Of a stretch of DNA of 52,998 nt, positions 42,802 through 51,378 are shown one piece after another. Where the stretch lies: positions 1 to 52,998 of the forward strand of contig JANXSM010000085.1 of NCBI GenBank assembly GCA_025352665.1, written 5' to 3'. Position 1 is the first letter of the stretch. The number at the start of each line of letters is the position of its first letter. The notes under the pieces are model-generated. The model did not search any database and was not told where the DNA came from. It saw only the letters and a program-made list of their open reading frames with translations. Position numbers and translations under genes: made by a program. This stretch comes from Rhodospirillales bacterium (GTDB lineage: Bacteria; Pseudomonadota; Alphaproteobacteria; Acetobacterales; Acetobacteraceae).

Positions 42802-43527
42802 CTACCCGGCGAGGCCGCCGAGATAGGCGGCACGCACCTGCTTGTCGTTCCAGAGGTCGGCGGGTTTGCCGGAAACCAGGATGCGCCCGGTCTCCAGCAC
42901 ATGGCCTTCATCGGCGACTGAGAGCGCCATATGGGCGTTTTGCTCGACCAGCAGCACGGTGGTGCCGCGGTTGCGGATTTCGCTGATGATCTTGAACACC
43001 TGCTGCACGATCAGCGGCGCCAGGCCGAGCGAAGGCTCGTCCAGCAGCAGCACGCGCGGCTTGGCCATCAGCCCGCGTGCGACGGCGACCATCTGAAGCT
43101 GACCCCCCGAAAGCGTCCAGCCGAGCGCGTGTTCCAGGCGTTGCAGGTCGGGGAACAGGTCGAAGGTGGCGTCGACTTCGGAGTCCATCTGGCGGCGCTT
43201 GAGGCCGCGGCGATTGGAGGCACCGAGCAGGATGTTCTCGCGCACGGTAAGGCCGGGGAACACCCGGCGTCCCTCCGGCACATGGGAGATGCCGAGGCGG
43301 ACGATCGCCTCGGTCTTGCGGCCCAGGATCGACTCGCCGGCGAGTTTGATGTCGCCTGTCACATGCGGAACCAGGCCGGAGATGGCGCGCAACGTGGTGC
43401 TTTTGCCGGCGCCGTTGGCCCCGAGAAGCGCCACGATGGAGCCTTCCTCGACCGAGAAGGAGAAGCCCTTCAGCACGTCCGCCGCGCCATAGCGGGCGAC
43501 GAGGTTTTCGATCTCAAGCAGCTTCAT
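42802..43527 (-). CDS. Branched-chain amino acid-type ABC transporter ATP-binding protein (LivF class)
   Basis: A 241-aa ATPase: Walker A LLGANGAGKSTTLRAISGL, LivF-specific ISHVPEGRRVFPGLTVREN, signature WTLSGGQLQMVAVARGL, Walker B VLLLDEPSLGLAPLIV and VEQNAHMAL. MKLLEIENL at 43527 is the normal LivF start; it overlaps the end of the upstream fused gene by 14 bases. It is the last gene of the four-gene transporter operon. The class imports branched-chain amino acids, amides or other small organic acids, so the exact substrate is open. Confidence 0.95.
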   Translation of the reverse strand: MKLLEIENLVARYGAADVLKGFSFSVEEGSIVALLGANGAGKSTTLRAISGLVPHVTGDIKLAGESILGRKTEAIVRLGISHVPEGRRVFPGLTVRENILLGASNRRGLKRRQMDSEVDATFDLFPDLQRLEHALGWTLSGGQLQMVAVARGLMAKPRVLLLDEPSLGLAPLIVQQVFKIISEIRNRGTTVLLVEQNAHMALSVADEGHVLETGRILVSGKPADLWNDKQVRAAYLGGLAG

Positions 43528-45277
43528 TGCGCGGCTCCCCAAGATAGGCCGCAATCACGTCCGGGTTGGCGAGCACCTCGTTCGGCAGGCCGTCGGCGAT
43601 GCGGCGGCCGAAGTTGAGAACCGTGATGTGGTCGGCCACCTGTTCCACCAGGTTCATATCGTGGTCGATGATCAGGATGGTCAGGCCGTGGCCCTTGAGG
43701 CGGCGCAGCAGGGCGCCGAGCTCCTGCTTCTCGGTGAGGTTCAGGCCCGCGGCCGGCTCGTCGAGCAGCAACATCCTGGGCGAGGCGGCCAGGGCGCGCG
43801 CGATTTCGACATAGCGCTGGTGGCCATAGGACAGCGCTCCAACCTGGCGGTGGGCATCGCCGCGCAGGCCCACGAAGTCCAGCGCCGCCAGAGCGCGTTC
43901 GACCCCGGCGGCTGGGTTCTCGGCGATGTCGTTGCCGGGGCGTTCGGCGCCGACCATGACATTCTCGAGCACCGTCATCCCACGAAACACCCGGATGTTC
44001 TGAAAGGTGCGGGCGAGGCCGGCGCGGTTGCGCAAATGGGGCGCGCTGTTGGTGATGTCGCGGCCGGCGAAGATCACGCGGCCGGCGGTCGGTCGGTAAA
44101 GGCCGGTGATGACGTTGATGAACGTGCTTTTGCCGGACCCGTTCGGGCCGATCAGCGCGTGCACCGAACCACGGCGAACCGAGAGGTCGACCCCGTCGAG
44201 TGCCTTGAGACCGCCGAAATGCTTGGCGATTCCTTGCACGTCGAGCACGATCTCGTCGCTTTTCTCGCCGTGCTCGGCAAGCAGCGGCAGCGGTGCCACG
44301 CCGCCTTCGATGGGTTTGGCGCGCCTGCGGACACGCTCGAGCATCAGGCCCCACAGGCCGTCTGGCAGGAATACCATGATAAGAATGACGGCGGCGCCGT
44401 ATACCGCGAGATACACTTGGCGCAGGAAGCGCAGCCATTCCGGCAGGATGACCAAAAGACCGGTGCCGACCAATGCCCCGAACGGAGATTGCACGCCGCC
44501 GAGCAGGGCCATGGTGAGCAGCACGATTGACTCGCTAAAGCTGAACTGGTCCGGCGAGATGTATTGGAACCCGCCGGCGAACAGCCCGCCGCCGATGCCG
44601 CCCACGACGGCGGAAAGGCCGAAGGCGATCACCTTGGTGCTGAACACGTCGATCCCGCAGGTGCCAGCGGCAAGCTCGTTGTCGCGCACAGCCTGCATGG
44701 CGCGGCCGAGCCGCCCGGTTTTGAGCCGCCAGACGCACAGCGTCACCAGCACCAGCGTCACCAGGCAAAGGGCAAGGAAGGCGTGGCCGTTGCGAAAGCT
44801 GAAGCCGAGCAAGGTCGGGCGGGGAATGTCGCGAATGCCGTCGGGGCCGTGGGTGAAGCCGATCCAGTTGGTGGCGACCAAGGTCAGGATTTGCTGGAAA
44901 CTGATCGTCACCATGGCGAGGTAGTGGCCGCCCAGGCGCAGGCTGCCCAGGCCGAGGATCAAACCGAGCAATCCGGCGGCTGCGGCGCCGATCACCAGCG
45001 AAGGAAAGAAGCCGAGGCCGAAATCGACCGTGCCGATGGCGACACCGTAGGCGCCGATGCCAAAAAACGCGGCCTGGGCGATCGAAATCTGGCCGCAATA
45101 GCCGAGCACGATGACCAGGCCGGTCACCGCGATCGCATAGGTGGCGGCTTGCATGAAGATGTTGAGGTAATAGCCGTCCGCTGGGGCGAAGGACGCCACC
45201 ACCACAACCGCCACACAGGCGATCGCGGCTTGCGGCAGCCCGCGCAGCACGCGCGCGGAGGCGAGATTGACGCTCAT
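43514..45277 (-). CDS. Fused LivM-type permease and LivG-type ATP-binding protein
   Basis: A 587-aa fusion. Residues 1-330 are a LivM-type permease with eight or more membrane segments (GYCGQISIAQAAFFGIGAYG, GRAMQAVRDNELAAGTCGID). Residues about 345-587 are a LivG-type ATPase (QGIAKHFGGLKALDGVDLSV, Walker A GPNGSGKSTFINVITGLY, TFQNIRVFRGMTVLENV, signature ALSYGHQRYVEIARAL, Walker B LLLDEPAAGLN). Such fusions are known in this transporter class. It overlaps livH-type gene upstream by four bases and the LivF-class gene downstream by 14. Confidence 0.95.
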   Translation of the reverse strand: MSVNLASARVLRGLPQAAIACVAVVVVASFAPADGYYLNIFMQAATYAIAVTGLVIVLGYCGQISIAQAAFFGIGAYGVAIGTVDFGLGFFPSLVIGAAAAGLLGLILGLGSLRLGGHYLAMVTISFQQILTLVATNWIGFTHGPDGIRDIPRPTLLGFSFRNGHAFLALCLVTLVLVTLCVWRLKTGRLGRAMQAVRDNELAAGTCGIDVFSTKVIAFGLSAVVGGIGGGLFAGGFQYISPDQFSFSESIVLLTMALLGGVQSPFGALVGTGLLVILPEWLRFLRQVYLAVYGAAVILIMVFLPDGLWGLMLERVRRRAKPIEGGVAPLPLLAEHGEKSDEIVLDVQGIAKHFGGLKALDGVDLSVRRGSVHALIGPNGSGKSTFINVITGLYRPTAGRVIFAGRDITNSAPHLRNRAGLARTFQNIRVFRGMTVLENVMVGAERPGNDIAENPAAGVERALAALDFVGLRGDAHRQVGALSYGHQRYVEIARALAASPRMLLLDEPAAGLNLTEKQELGALLRRLKGHGLTILIIDHDMNLVEQVADHITVLNFGRRIADGLPNEVLANPDVIAAYLGEPRNEAA

Positions 45278-46149
45278 GCCTTCTCCGAGATCTTTTCGCC
45301 AAAGAGTCCCTGCGGCCGCACCATCAGGAACATCAGCAGCATGGCGAAGGCGAACGCGTCCTTGTAGGGCACTGAGATGTAGCCCGCACCCAGCGTCTCG
45401 GCCACGCCCAGCGCCAGGCCACCGAGAATTGCGCCGGGAATGGAGCCGTAGCCGCCGATGATGTTGGCCGCAAACGCCTTCAGCGCGATCAGCCCGCCCA
45501 TGCCCACTGACACAAACAGCACGGGAGCCACCAGCATGCCGGCGAGTCCACCGAGCATGGCGCTATAGGCGAAGGTGAACAGGATCATGCCAGCAACGGG
45601 AATGCCAAGCAGGCTCGCCATCTCCTTGTCCTGGCTGGTGGCCTGCAGCTTCTTGCCGAGCAGCGTCTTTTCGAAGATGAAATATTGCAAGGCCACGAGC
45701 AAGGCGACACTGACCAGGATCGACAGATACTGGCTGTCCATGAACACCGGGCCGACCTGGAAGCCAGGGCTATCGAACAGGCCGGGCAAAACCGCTGGGC
45801 TGGGGCCGTACAGCACGAGCACGATATTCTCGAGAAAGATCGAGGCACCGATCGTGCTGATGATGACCGGAAGGCCGCCGCGATGGCGCAGCGGCCAATA
45901 GGTCACAAAGGCAAAGATCACACCGAACAAGCCCATCAACACGACCGAGAGCGCCATCGAAACAAGGTATGGCAGCTCCAGCACGTTGAAGCACACCACG
46001 AGCATATAGGCGCCGACCATGGCGAACTGGCCCTGGGCAAAGTTCACGACGCTGGCGGCGCGGATCAGAAGCACGAAGCCCAGGGCCACCAGCGCGTAAA
46101 TCGCGCCGATGCCCAGGCCGGTGAACAACAGCTGGAGAAAGATCGCCAC
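45274..46149 (-). CDS. Branched-chain amino acid-type ABC transporter permease (LivH class)
   Basis: A 291-aa permease with about eight membrane segments. LivH signatures are GLGIGAIYALVALGFVLLIR, ASVVNFAQGQFAMVGAY, GASIFLENIVLVLYGP, and the late LGGLALGVAETLGAGYIS. It starts with GTG at 46149, six bases after the solute-binding protein stop, and overlaps the fused permease-ATPase gene by four bases. Confidence 0.95.
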   Translation of the reverse strand: MAIFLQLLFTGLGIGAIYALVALGFVLLIRAASVVNFAQGQFAMVGAYMLVVCFNVLELPYLVSMALSVVLMGLFGVIFAFVTYWPLRHRGGLPVIISTIGASIFLENIVLVLYGPSPAVLPGLFDSPGFQVGPVFMDSQYLSILVSVALLVALQYFIFEKTLLGKKLQATSQDKEMASLLGIPVAGMILFTFAYSAMLGGLAGMLVAPVLFVSVGMGGLIALKAFAANIIGGYGSIPGAILGGLALGVAETLGAGYISVPYKDAFAFAMLLMFLMVRPQGLFGEKISEKA

Positions 46150-46155
46150 AAGCTG

Positions 46156-47289
46156 TTACGAGGTGAACTCCACGCGTTTGTCGAAAACGATCTTGCCGTT
46201 CTCGTTGCGCACCACGTTGTAGCCGCGGAGCCCATCGCCTTTTTCGTCGAAGTTGTAGGTGCCTTCGGTGCCTTTGTAGCCTTTGATGGCAACGATGGCC
46301 TTGCGGATCGCCTCGGGTTCGGTGCTTTTCGCGTCGTTCATGGCCTTCGCCAGGAGCATCAGCGCATCGTACACCCAGGTCGACTGATTGTCCGGCTGTG
46401 CCTTGAAGCGGGCCAGATAGGTTTCGGCATAGGCCTTGGCCTCGGGTGAGGCATCCGGCGTGTAGTCGGCAATGCCGTAGGTTCCGAACAACGCCCGGCC
46501 GGCGAGGTTGAGTGCGGTGGTGTTGATGATCGACGGCGAGCCGACCCACGGCACGGTCACGCCAAGCTGGCGAAGCTGGCGGGCAAAGATGCCGAGGTCG
46601 TTCTCGAAGGTGAAGTAGCTGCTGACCACGTCAGGCTCCGCCTGCTTCACGGCCAGAACCACCGGCGTGAAATCGGTTTGCTGATTGGTGTAGCCCTGCA
46701 CCAGAACCGGCTTGATGCCGTAAGCGTCGAGCGAGGAGACCAGCGCCTTCATGCCGCCGTTGCCGAATGCATCAGTGCTGTGAACGATCACCCATTTCGT
46801 CTTCTTCAACGTGTTGAAGCCGAAATCGGCGATCACACGGGCGGAGAAGCTATCGTTGGGGCGGCAGCGAAACAGCCAGGGGTTGCCGGCTTGCGTCAGC
46901 GATGGGTCGGTGCCACCGAACATCACGGGTTTGGCGGCCTTCAGCACATCCGGCGCGATGGCATTCACCTGCGTGGAGCGAATCGATCCGGTGTAAGCGA
47001 CGCAATCGCCGCGGCTGACGAGGCGGGAGAAGGCTAGCACCGCGCCCGGGTTGGTGGTCTGGTCGTCCTCGACGACGAATTCCATCTTCTTGCCGAGCAC
47101 GCCGCCCTTGGCGTTGATGGCCTCAAGGGCGAGAGCCACACCGTTCTGCAGAAAACGGCCCGCTTCGGCGGCCGGTCCGGTGATGGGCGCGATGCCGCCG
47201 ACGCGGACCACATCATCCGCACGCGCGCGACCGATGATTGCAAAGCTGGTGGCTGTGCCCAACAGGGCATGGCGGCGGCTGATCAACAT
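46156..47289 (-). CDS. Branched-chain amino acid-type ABC transporter substrate-binding protein (LivK class)
   Basis: A 377-aa periplasmic binding protein. The N-terminal MLISRRHALLGTATSFAIIG with RARADD is a signal peptide with a paired arginine, possibly Tat-dependent. The mature start VVRVGGIAPITGPAAEAGRF and NGVALALEAINAKGGVLGKK are typical of family-1 binding proteins. It is the first gene of the transporter operon. Upstream bases 47290-47421 show no EcfG site or terminator that I can identify; they presumably carry a standard promoter. The ligand cannot be deduced. Confidence 0.95.
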   Translation of the reverse strand: MLISRRHALLGTATSFAIIGRARADDVVRVGGIAPITGPAAEAGRFLQNGVALALEAINAKGGVLGKKMEFVVEDDQTTNPGAVLAFSRLVSRGDCVAYTGSIRSTQVNAIAPDVLKAAKPVMFGGTDPSLTQAGNPWLFRCRPNDSFSARVIADFGFNTLKKTKWVIVHSTDAFGNGGMKALVSSLDAYGIKPVLVQGYTNQQTDFTPVVLAVKQAEPDVVSSYFTFENDLGIFARQLRQLGVTVPWVGSPSIINTTALNLAGRALFGTYGIADYTPDASPEAKAYAETYLARFKAQPDNQSTWVYDALMLLAKAMNDAKSTEPEAIRKAIVAIKGYKGTEGTYNFDEKGDGLRGYNVVRNENGKIVFDKRVEFTS

Positions 47290-47421
47290 GGTCCGTCTCC
47301 CTCGGTGCCGAACGCCTTAGCGACGCTTTGGTACCGATATCACTCCCATGTTCGCGGCCCGAGGGCAAGCCGGTGGATGAAATGACAGGCGCGGTCCATT
47401 TGCCGCACCGCGGGCCTGGCT

Positions 47422-47634
47422 TCAGTCGGTGAGACCGCTGTTGGCCGGTGGGTCGCTGGCCGGGAAGCTATCGGCCAGAACCTTGTCGTAGTCGTTTTCG
47501 TCCGCGCCGATATCACGCTCGGCCTGGACCCAGAATTCTTCGTTTTGGCCCTCGGGGCAGCCGGCTTGCTCCCACAGCGCGTAGGCGCGTTTCTGCGCTC
47601 GTTCCAAACGGGTTTGCTGGAGGTCCGTGCTCAT
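47422..47634 (-). CDS. DUF2934 small stress-type protein
   Basis: A 70-aa acidic protein of the DUF2934 kind: an N-terminal helix with RAQKRAYALWEQAGCPEGQN, then EEFWVQAERDIGADE, and a C-terminal FPASDPPANSGLTD. The ending SFPASDPPA is seen in many small alphaproteobacterial stress proteins. AGGAGAG lies shortly before the ATG at 47634, which is why this start is preferred to longer in-frame ones. A possible EcfG-type promoter lies 53 bases upstream. Function unknown. Confidence 0.82.
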   Translation of the reverse strand: MSTDLQQTRLERAQKRAYALWEQAGCPEGQNEEFWVQAERDIGADENDYDKVLADSFPASDPPANSGLTD

Positions 47635-47686
47635 TGTGCTCTCCTGTTCCCGAAGGTTACCGAAGGGGTCGACACGATATCGGCAT

Positions 47687-47712
47687 AACTGCGGGGCACG
47701 CGCCGCGGTTCC
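47687..47712 (-). promoter_or_regulatory. Possible EcfG-type promoter of the DUF2934 gene
   Basis: Minus strand GGAAC, 17 bases, AGTT: same spacing as the glucan-operon promoter, with one mismatch (A for C) in the weakest consensus position. Distance to the start codon is 53 bases. Confidence 0.45.
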
Positions 47713-47803
47713 TTCGCGCCGACGCACTTGCCGCTTGTAAGCGATACGCCCGCGGCGCTTAGCTGAGGCGCCGACACCGGCATCAACAGCAAGGTCATGT
47801 CCC

Positions 47804-47938
47804 ATGGGCAAAGGCGACAAGCAGCACGGCAATCGCGAGGCGAAGAAGCCCAAGGCCGACAAGAAACTGGCACCGCTTCCCTCCAGCGTGCTCAAGCCGC
47901 AGCCCGAGGTCCGCAAGGGCGGCAAACCGGCGAAATAG
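47804..47938 (+). CDS. Small lysine-rich hypothetical protein (44 aa)
   Basis: A 44-aa strongly basic ORF starting MGKGDKQHGNREAKKPKADK and ending VRKGGKPAK. An AAGG stretch lies about ten bases upstream. Short Lys-rich proteins beginning MGKGD..GN.EAKKPK recur in many proteobacterial genomes as conserved hypotheticals, which is why I consider it real. It lies eight bases before the DUF72 gene and is probably co-transcribed with it. Function unknown; the charge suggests nucleic-acid or membrane-surface binding. Confidence 0.6.
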   Translation: MGKGDKQHGNREAKKPKADKKLAPLPSSVLKPQPEVRKGGKPAK

Positions 47939-47945
47939 GTTTCAG

Positions 47946-48749
47946 ATGCCCGCGGCACGTAAATCTTCGATCAGGGTCGGCGTCGGCGGGTGGACGTTCG
48001 GGCCTTGGCGCGGGCGATTTTATCCGCCGAAATGGCCGCAGAGGCGCGAGCTCGAATATGCCGCCGGCAAGCTCTCCTCTATCGAAATCAACGGCACATT
48101 CTACGGCAGCCAGAAGTCGGGCAGTTTCGCCCACTGGTTTGACCAGACGCCGGATGATTTCGTCTTCTCGCTCAAGGCGCCGCGCTTCGTCACCAACCGC
48201 CGGGTGCTCGGCGAGGCCGGCGCGTCGATCGAGCGGTTCTTCGCCAGCGGCGTCGCCCGGCTCGGCGAAAAACTGGGCCCGATCAACTGACCGTTCGCCG
48301 CAACCAAGCAGTTCGACCGCGAGGATTTCGAGGCGTTTCTGAAACTGCTGCCGATGGATCTGGAGGAATGCAAGCTTCGCCATGTTGTGGAAGTGCGTCA
48401 CGTGAGTCTCGCCACGCAGGATTTCGTGACACTCACGCGCCGCCACGAAGTGGCGATCGTCCTGGCCGGCGATGCGAAATTTCCACAGATCGCTGACATC
48501 ACGGCGGATTTCGTCTACGCCCGCATCGTGGGCACACAGGCGGACCAGGACTATGGCTATTCCGCAAGCGAATTGGATGTTTGGGCACAGCGCGCCCGCA
48601 ATCTGGCCCAAGGCATCGTGTCCAATGACCTCGCAACCTTCGCAAAGCCCACGCCGAAACAGGCGCGTGACGTGTTTCTCTACGTCATCGGTGGGGCCAA
48701 GAAAACCAACCCGGCTGCGGCACACGCCCTGATCGAACGCCTAAACTAG
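47946..48749 (+). pseudogene. DUF72 gene interrupted by one in-frame TGA
   Basis: A DUF72 (TIM-barrel, YecE-like) reading frame of 267 codons, complete from SIRVGVGGWTFGPWRGRFYP through IEINGTFYGSQK, VFSLKAPRFVTN and EVRHVSLATQDF to the end (QARDVFLYVIGGAKKTNP), except for TGA at 48288-48290. The normal family text there is GPINWQFxxTKxF, so a Trp codon TGG has become TGA. No other lesion is visible, so the break is very recent, is a sequencing error, or is read through. The stop codon TAG lies inside the palindrome at 48746-48767. Confidence 0.85.
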
Positions 48750-48767
48750 AGCGTGATCACGCTCTAG
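48746..48767. terminator. Perfect 22-base palindrome, probable terminator of the DUF72 unit
   Basis: CTAGAGCGT-GATC-ACGCTCTAG is self-complementary and can form a nine-base-pair stem with a GATC loop. On the plus strand it is followed by CTCTTTGTTTTAT, a T-rich tail. Half of the same sequence (ATCACGCTCTAG) recurs at 48819-48830, joining it to repeat family B. Confidence 0.5.
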
Positions 48768-48825
48768 CTCTTTGTTTTATCGCGTGATTCAGACCTTTCG
48801 GTGATTCCACCTTCGGTCATCACGC

Positions 48826-48892
48826 TCTAGCCTTTTGCTTTAACGAGCAATTTTATCGCGCGGTTGGTTCAACCTCAGGCGATATCGCTCTA
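48826..48892 (-). repeat. Dispersed intergenic repeat, family B
   Basis: Reads CTAGAGCGATATCGCC, TGAGGTTGAACCAACC, GCGCGATAAAATTGCTCG, CAAAAGGCTAGAG on the minus strand. It matches 51051-51120 in the same orientation and 22194-22252 in the opposite one. Ends carry inverted CTAGAGCG motifs. The rest of the 367-base gap 48750-49116 shows no gene that I can support. Confidence 0.65.
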
Positions 48893-49116
48893 GGAGTTCG
48901 TCTTTGAATTCGCAACTGGTTTGCCGCTGAATCTGGATGCGGAGCGTGCAGGGGTCGGTGGGGCTTGCTCTGTCTGTTCGACGAGGCATTTCGCTGCCCA
49001 CGATCATACCATCGACGGATAAACTCATGCCGGTTCGATCGCTCCCGATCGTTTCTCCATGTTCGGACAGTCTCAGTTTGTCGGATCGGCCGGAAGGTGA
49101 CAGGAGTGGGGCAGCG

Positions 49117-50091
49117 ATGCCGTTTTCACATCACCGGATGCGCGCTATGAAACTGCTCCATTTCCGTGTGGTCGTGGCCATCGCCGAGCAGGGCAGCATA
49201 CGGGCTGCGGCGCGCCAGCTTCAGGTGGCGCAGCCGGCGATGACCCGGAGCCTGGCCGAGCTGGAGCGTGAACTCGGAGCACCGCTGTTCGAGCGGCGGA
49301 CGCGCGGGGTAGTGGCAACGCCGCTCGGCGAAGCCTTCATTCGCCGTGCATCGTTGATTTTGCATGAGGTGCGGCGAACCCGCGACGAGGTGGATCAGAT
49401 CATGGGCCTCGGCACCGGCACGGTGACCGTCGGTCTGTCGATTGCAGCCCATCTGGCGTTGCTGCCCAAGGCGCTGGGGCCATTTCGCGCGCGTTACGGG
49501 CAGATCGGATTGCATATCATCGAGGGATTCTATCCGACGTTGGAAACCGGACTGCGCGAAGGATCGGTGGATTTCTATGTGGGTCCCGATCCGAACCAGC
49601 GGCTGATGCCGGAGCTGTCGCGGGAGGTGCTTTTCGAAAATCGCAGGCTCGTTCTGTGCCGCGTGGGACATCCGCTGGCCGCGGCGACATCGCTGCGGGA
49701 ACTGATCGAGGCCCACTGGATCACCACATCGATCACGACGGAGGCGCGGGACGAGATAGGGATGCTGTTCGAGCATAACGGTTTGCCGCCGCCGAAGCTT
49801 GGCTTGCGCAGCCAGTCGGCACTGACGTTGATGACGTGCCTGGCGCACAGCGATCTGCTGGCCATGGTGCCGGTGCAATGGGCCGATTTCGCGCCGATGC
49901 GCGGTGTTCTCATGGCGATTGCGGTGGGCGAGGAACTGACGGCGCCCGCCATGGTCGTCGTCAGCCGCGTCGACCTGCCGCTGACGCCGGCGGCGACCTA
50001 TCTGCTCGATCTCATGCGGCTTGCGCAACCAAGGCCGGCACGGGCGCCATTGCCGCGTCTGCGCGCGCGACGCGGCGCTTTTGACGCTTGA
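49117..50091 (+). CDS. LysR family transcriptional regulator
   Basis: A 324-aa LysR-type regulator. The winged helix-turn-helix is KLLHFRVVVAIAEQGSIRAA, ARQLQVAQPAMTRSLAELER, ELGAPLFERRTRGVVATPLG; the effector domain follows (GTGTVTVGLSIAAHLALLPK). ATG at 49117 with AGGAG eleven bases upstream is chosen; starts at 49138 or 49147 would give the more usual N-terminus. The effector domain resembles aromatic- or galactose-type regulators, but the target is unknown. A second LysR gene follows 37 bases later on the same strand. Confidence 0.93.
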   Translation: MPFSHHRMRAMKLLHFRVVVAIAEQGSIRAAARQLQVAQPAMTRSLAELERELGAPLFERRTRGVVATPLGEAFIRRASLILHEVRRTRDEVDQIMGLGTGTVTVGLSIAAHLALLPKALGPFRARYGQIGLHIIEGFYPTLETGLREGSVDFYVGPDPNQRLMPELSREVLFENRRLVLCRVGHPLAAATSLRELIEAHWITTSITTEARDEIGMLFEHNGLPPPKLGLRSQSALTLMTCLAHSDLLAMVPVQWADFAPMRGVLMAIAVGEELTAPAMVVVSRVDLPLTPAATYLLDLMRLAQPRPARAPLPRLRARRGAFDA

Positions 50092-50128
50092 ACATTTCAA
50101 CCGAACGCCGGCGTAGCGGGGGGGTGCC

Positions 50129-51025
50129 ATGACGCTCGAGCAGTTGCGTATCTTCGTCGCCGTGGCGGAACGCCAGCATGTCACGCGGGCGGCGGAATCG
50201 CTCAATATCGCTCAATCCGCGGCCAGTGCCTCGATTGCGGCGCTGGAGGGGCGTCATGGCGCCAAGTTGTTTCATCGGGTTGGCCGCGGGATCGCGCTGA
50301 CCGAGGCGGGCAGCCTGTTTTTGATTGAGGCGCAGGCGGTGTTGGCCCGTGCGGCGGCGGCGGAACTGGTGTTGTCCGAGCTGGGTGGCTTGAAGCGTGG
50401 CACGTTGCTGGTGCAGGCGAGCCAGACGATTGCCAGTTACTGGCTGCCGCGCCATCTGGTCGCGTTCCGGCGCGCCCACCCTGGCATCGACATTCGGCTG
50501 ACCGTGGGCAACACCATACAGGTGGCGTCTGCGATCCATGAAGGTTCGGCCGAGCTCGGTTTCGTCGAGGGTGGGGTGGATGACGCCTTGCTGGAGATCC
50601 GTCAGGTGGCGAGCGACCAGCTTGTCATCGTGGTCGGCAATGAGCATCCCTGGGCGGACGGTGCCCCGGTGCTGCCCGCGCGGCTGGTTGAGAGCGAATG
50701 GGTGCTGCGGGAGGCGGGGTCCGGTACGCGCTCGGTGTTCGAGGCGGCGCTGGCGGGGTTTGGGATTGCGCCTGACAGCCTGCGTGTGACGCTCGAACTG
50801 CCATCCAACGAGTCGGTGCGATCGGCGGTCGAGGCGGGCATGGGAGCGACGGCGATTTCGGCTTCGGCGGCGGCACCGAGCATCGAGGCGGGGTTATTGT
50901 GTCAGGTGGGACTCGCGTTACCGGAGCGGGAATTCAACGTGTTGCGCCATAGCGAGCGATATCGCTCACGCGCGGCGGATGCGTTGCTGGCGATCATCGC
51001 CGGCTATGGCGCTGGGTCGGGGTGA
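50129..51025 (+). CDS. LysR family transcriptional regulator (CysL/YeiE-like)
   Basis: A 298-aa LysR-type regulator: MTLEQLRIFVAVAERQHVTR, AAESLNIAQSAASASIAALE, HGAKLFHRVGRGIALTEAG. The effector domain has ASQTIASYWLPRHLVAFRRA and ESEWVLREAGSGTRSVFEAA, the pattern of the CysL/YeiE-like group that often controls sulfur or sulfite genes. No obvious target gene is adjacent. It may be cotranscribed with the preceding LysR gene. Confidence 0.93.
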   Translation: MTLEQLRIFVAVAERQHVTRAAESLNIAQSAASASIAALEGRHGAKLFHRVGRGIALTEAGSLFLIEAQAVLARAAAAELVLSELGGLKRGTLLVQASQTIASYWLPRHLVAFRRAHPGIDIRLTVGNTIQVASAIHEGSAELGFVEGGVDDALLEIRQVASDQLVIVVGNEHPWADGAPVLPARLVESEWVLREAGSGTRSVFEAALAGFGIAPDSLRVTLELPSNESVRSAVEAGMGATAISASAAAPSIEAGLLCQVGLALPEREFNVLRHSERYRSRAADALLAIIAGYGAGSG

Positions 51026-51050
51026 CTTTTGATAGGCGAAGTCATCCTGA

Positions 51051-51120
51051 TTTAGCCTTTTGTTTTGGCGAGTAATTTCATCGCATGGTTGGTTCAACCT
51101 CAGGCGATATTGCGTTAGAG
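51051..51120 (-). repeat. Dispersed intergenic repeat, family B
   Basis: Second minus-oriented copy, similar over about 65 bases to 48826-48892 (CGATAT.GCCTGAGGTTGAACC on the minus strand, CAAAAGGCTA at the far end). It abuts the IS630 remnant. Confidence 0.65.
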
Positions 51121-51130
51121 CGGGATGCTT

Positions 51131-51378
51131 TTAGGTTGATCCATAGCCTGAGTTTTTGAAGTGGTTGGCGCATTCGGCCGGTGTGTAGGTTTGCAACAGG
51201 TCTGCGACGGCATCGCTGAGTGCCTCGCGGGTGCGAGCTGCGGCTTTCCGAAGAAAGTGCTTCAGCTTGGCGAAGACCTGCTCGATCGGGTTGAGGTCGG
51301 GTGAATATTTCGGCAGCAGGATCAGCCGTGCACCGACCTGGCGGATGGCGCGCCGCGCGGCTTTGTTCTTATGGCTGC
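51131..51378 (-). mobile_element. IS630-family transposase remnant (3' end only)
   Basis: About 80 codons from the C-terminal end of an IS630-type DDE transposase: SHKNKAARRAIRQVGARLIL, LPKYSPDLNPIEQVFAKLKH (the second-Asp/Glu region of the catalytic triad), and AECANHFKNSGYGST at the end. The N-terminal three quarters are missing; sequence to the right of about 51378 belongs to the lactonase gene. It is a dead fragment that marks an old insertion and deletion. Confidence 0.85.

Noticed and set aside
48840-49028. A 62-codon minus-strand frame upstream of the first LysR gene, possibly a small divergent gene
   Set aside because: Its second half is repeat family B, and it has no ribosome-binding site or recognisable domain.
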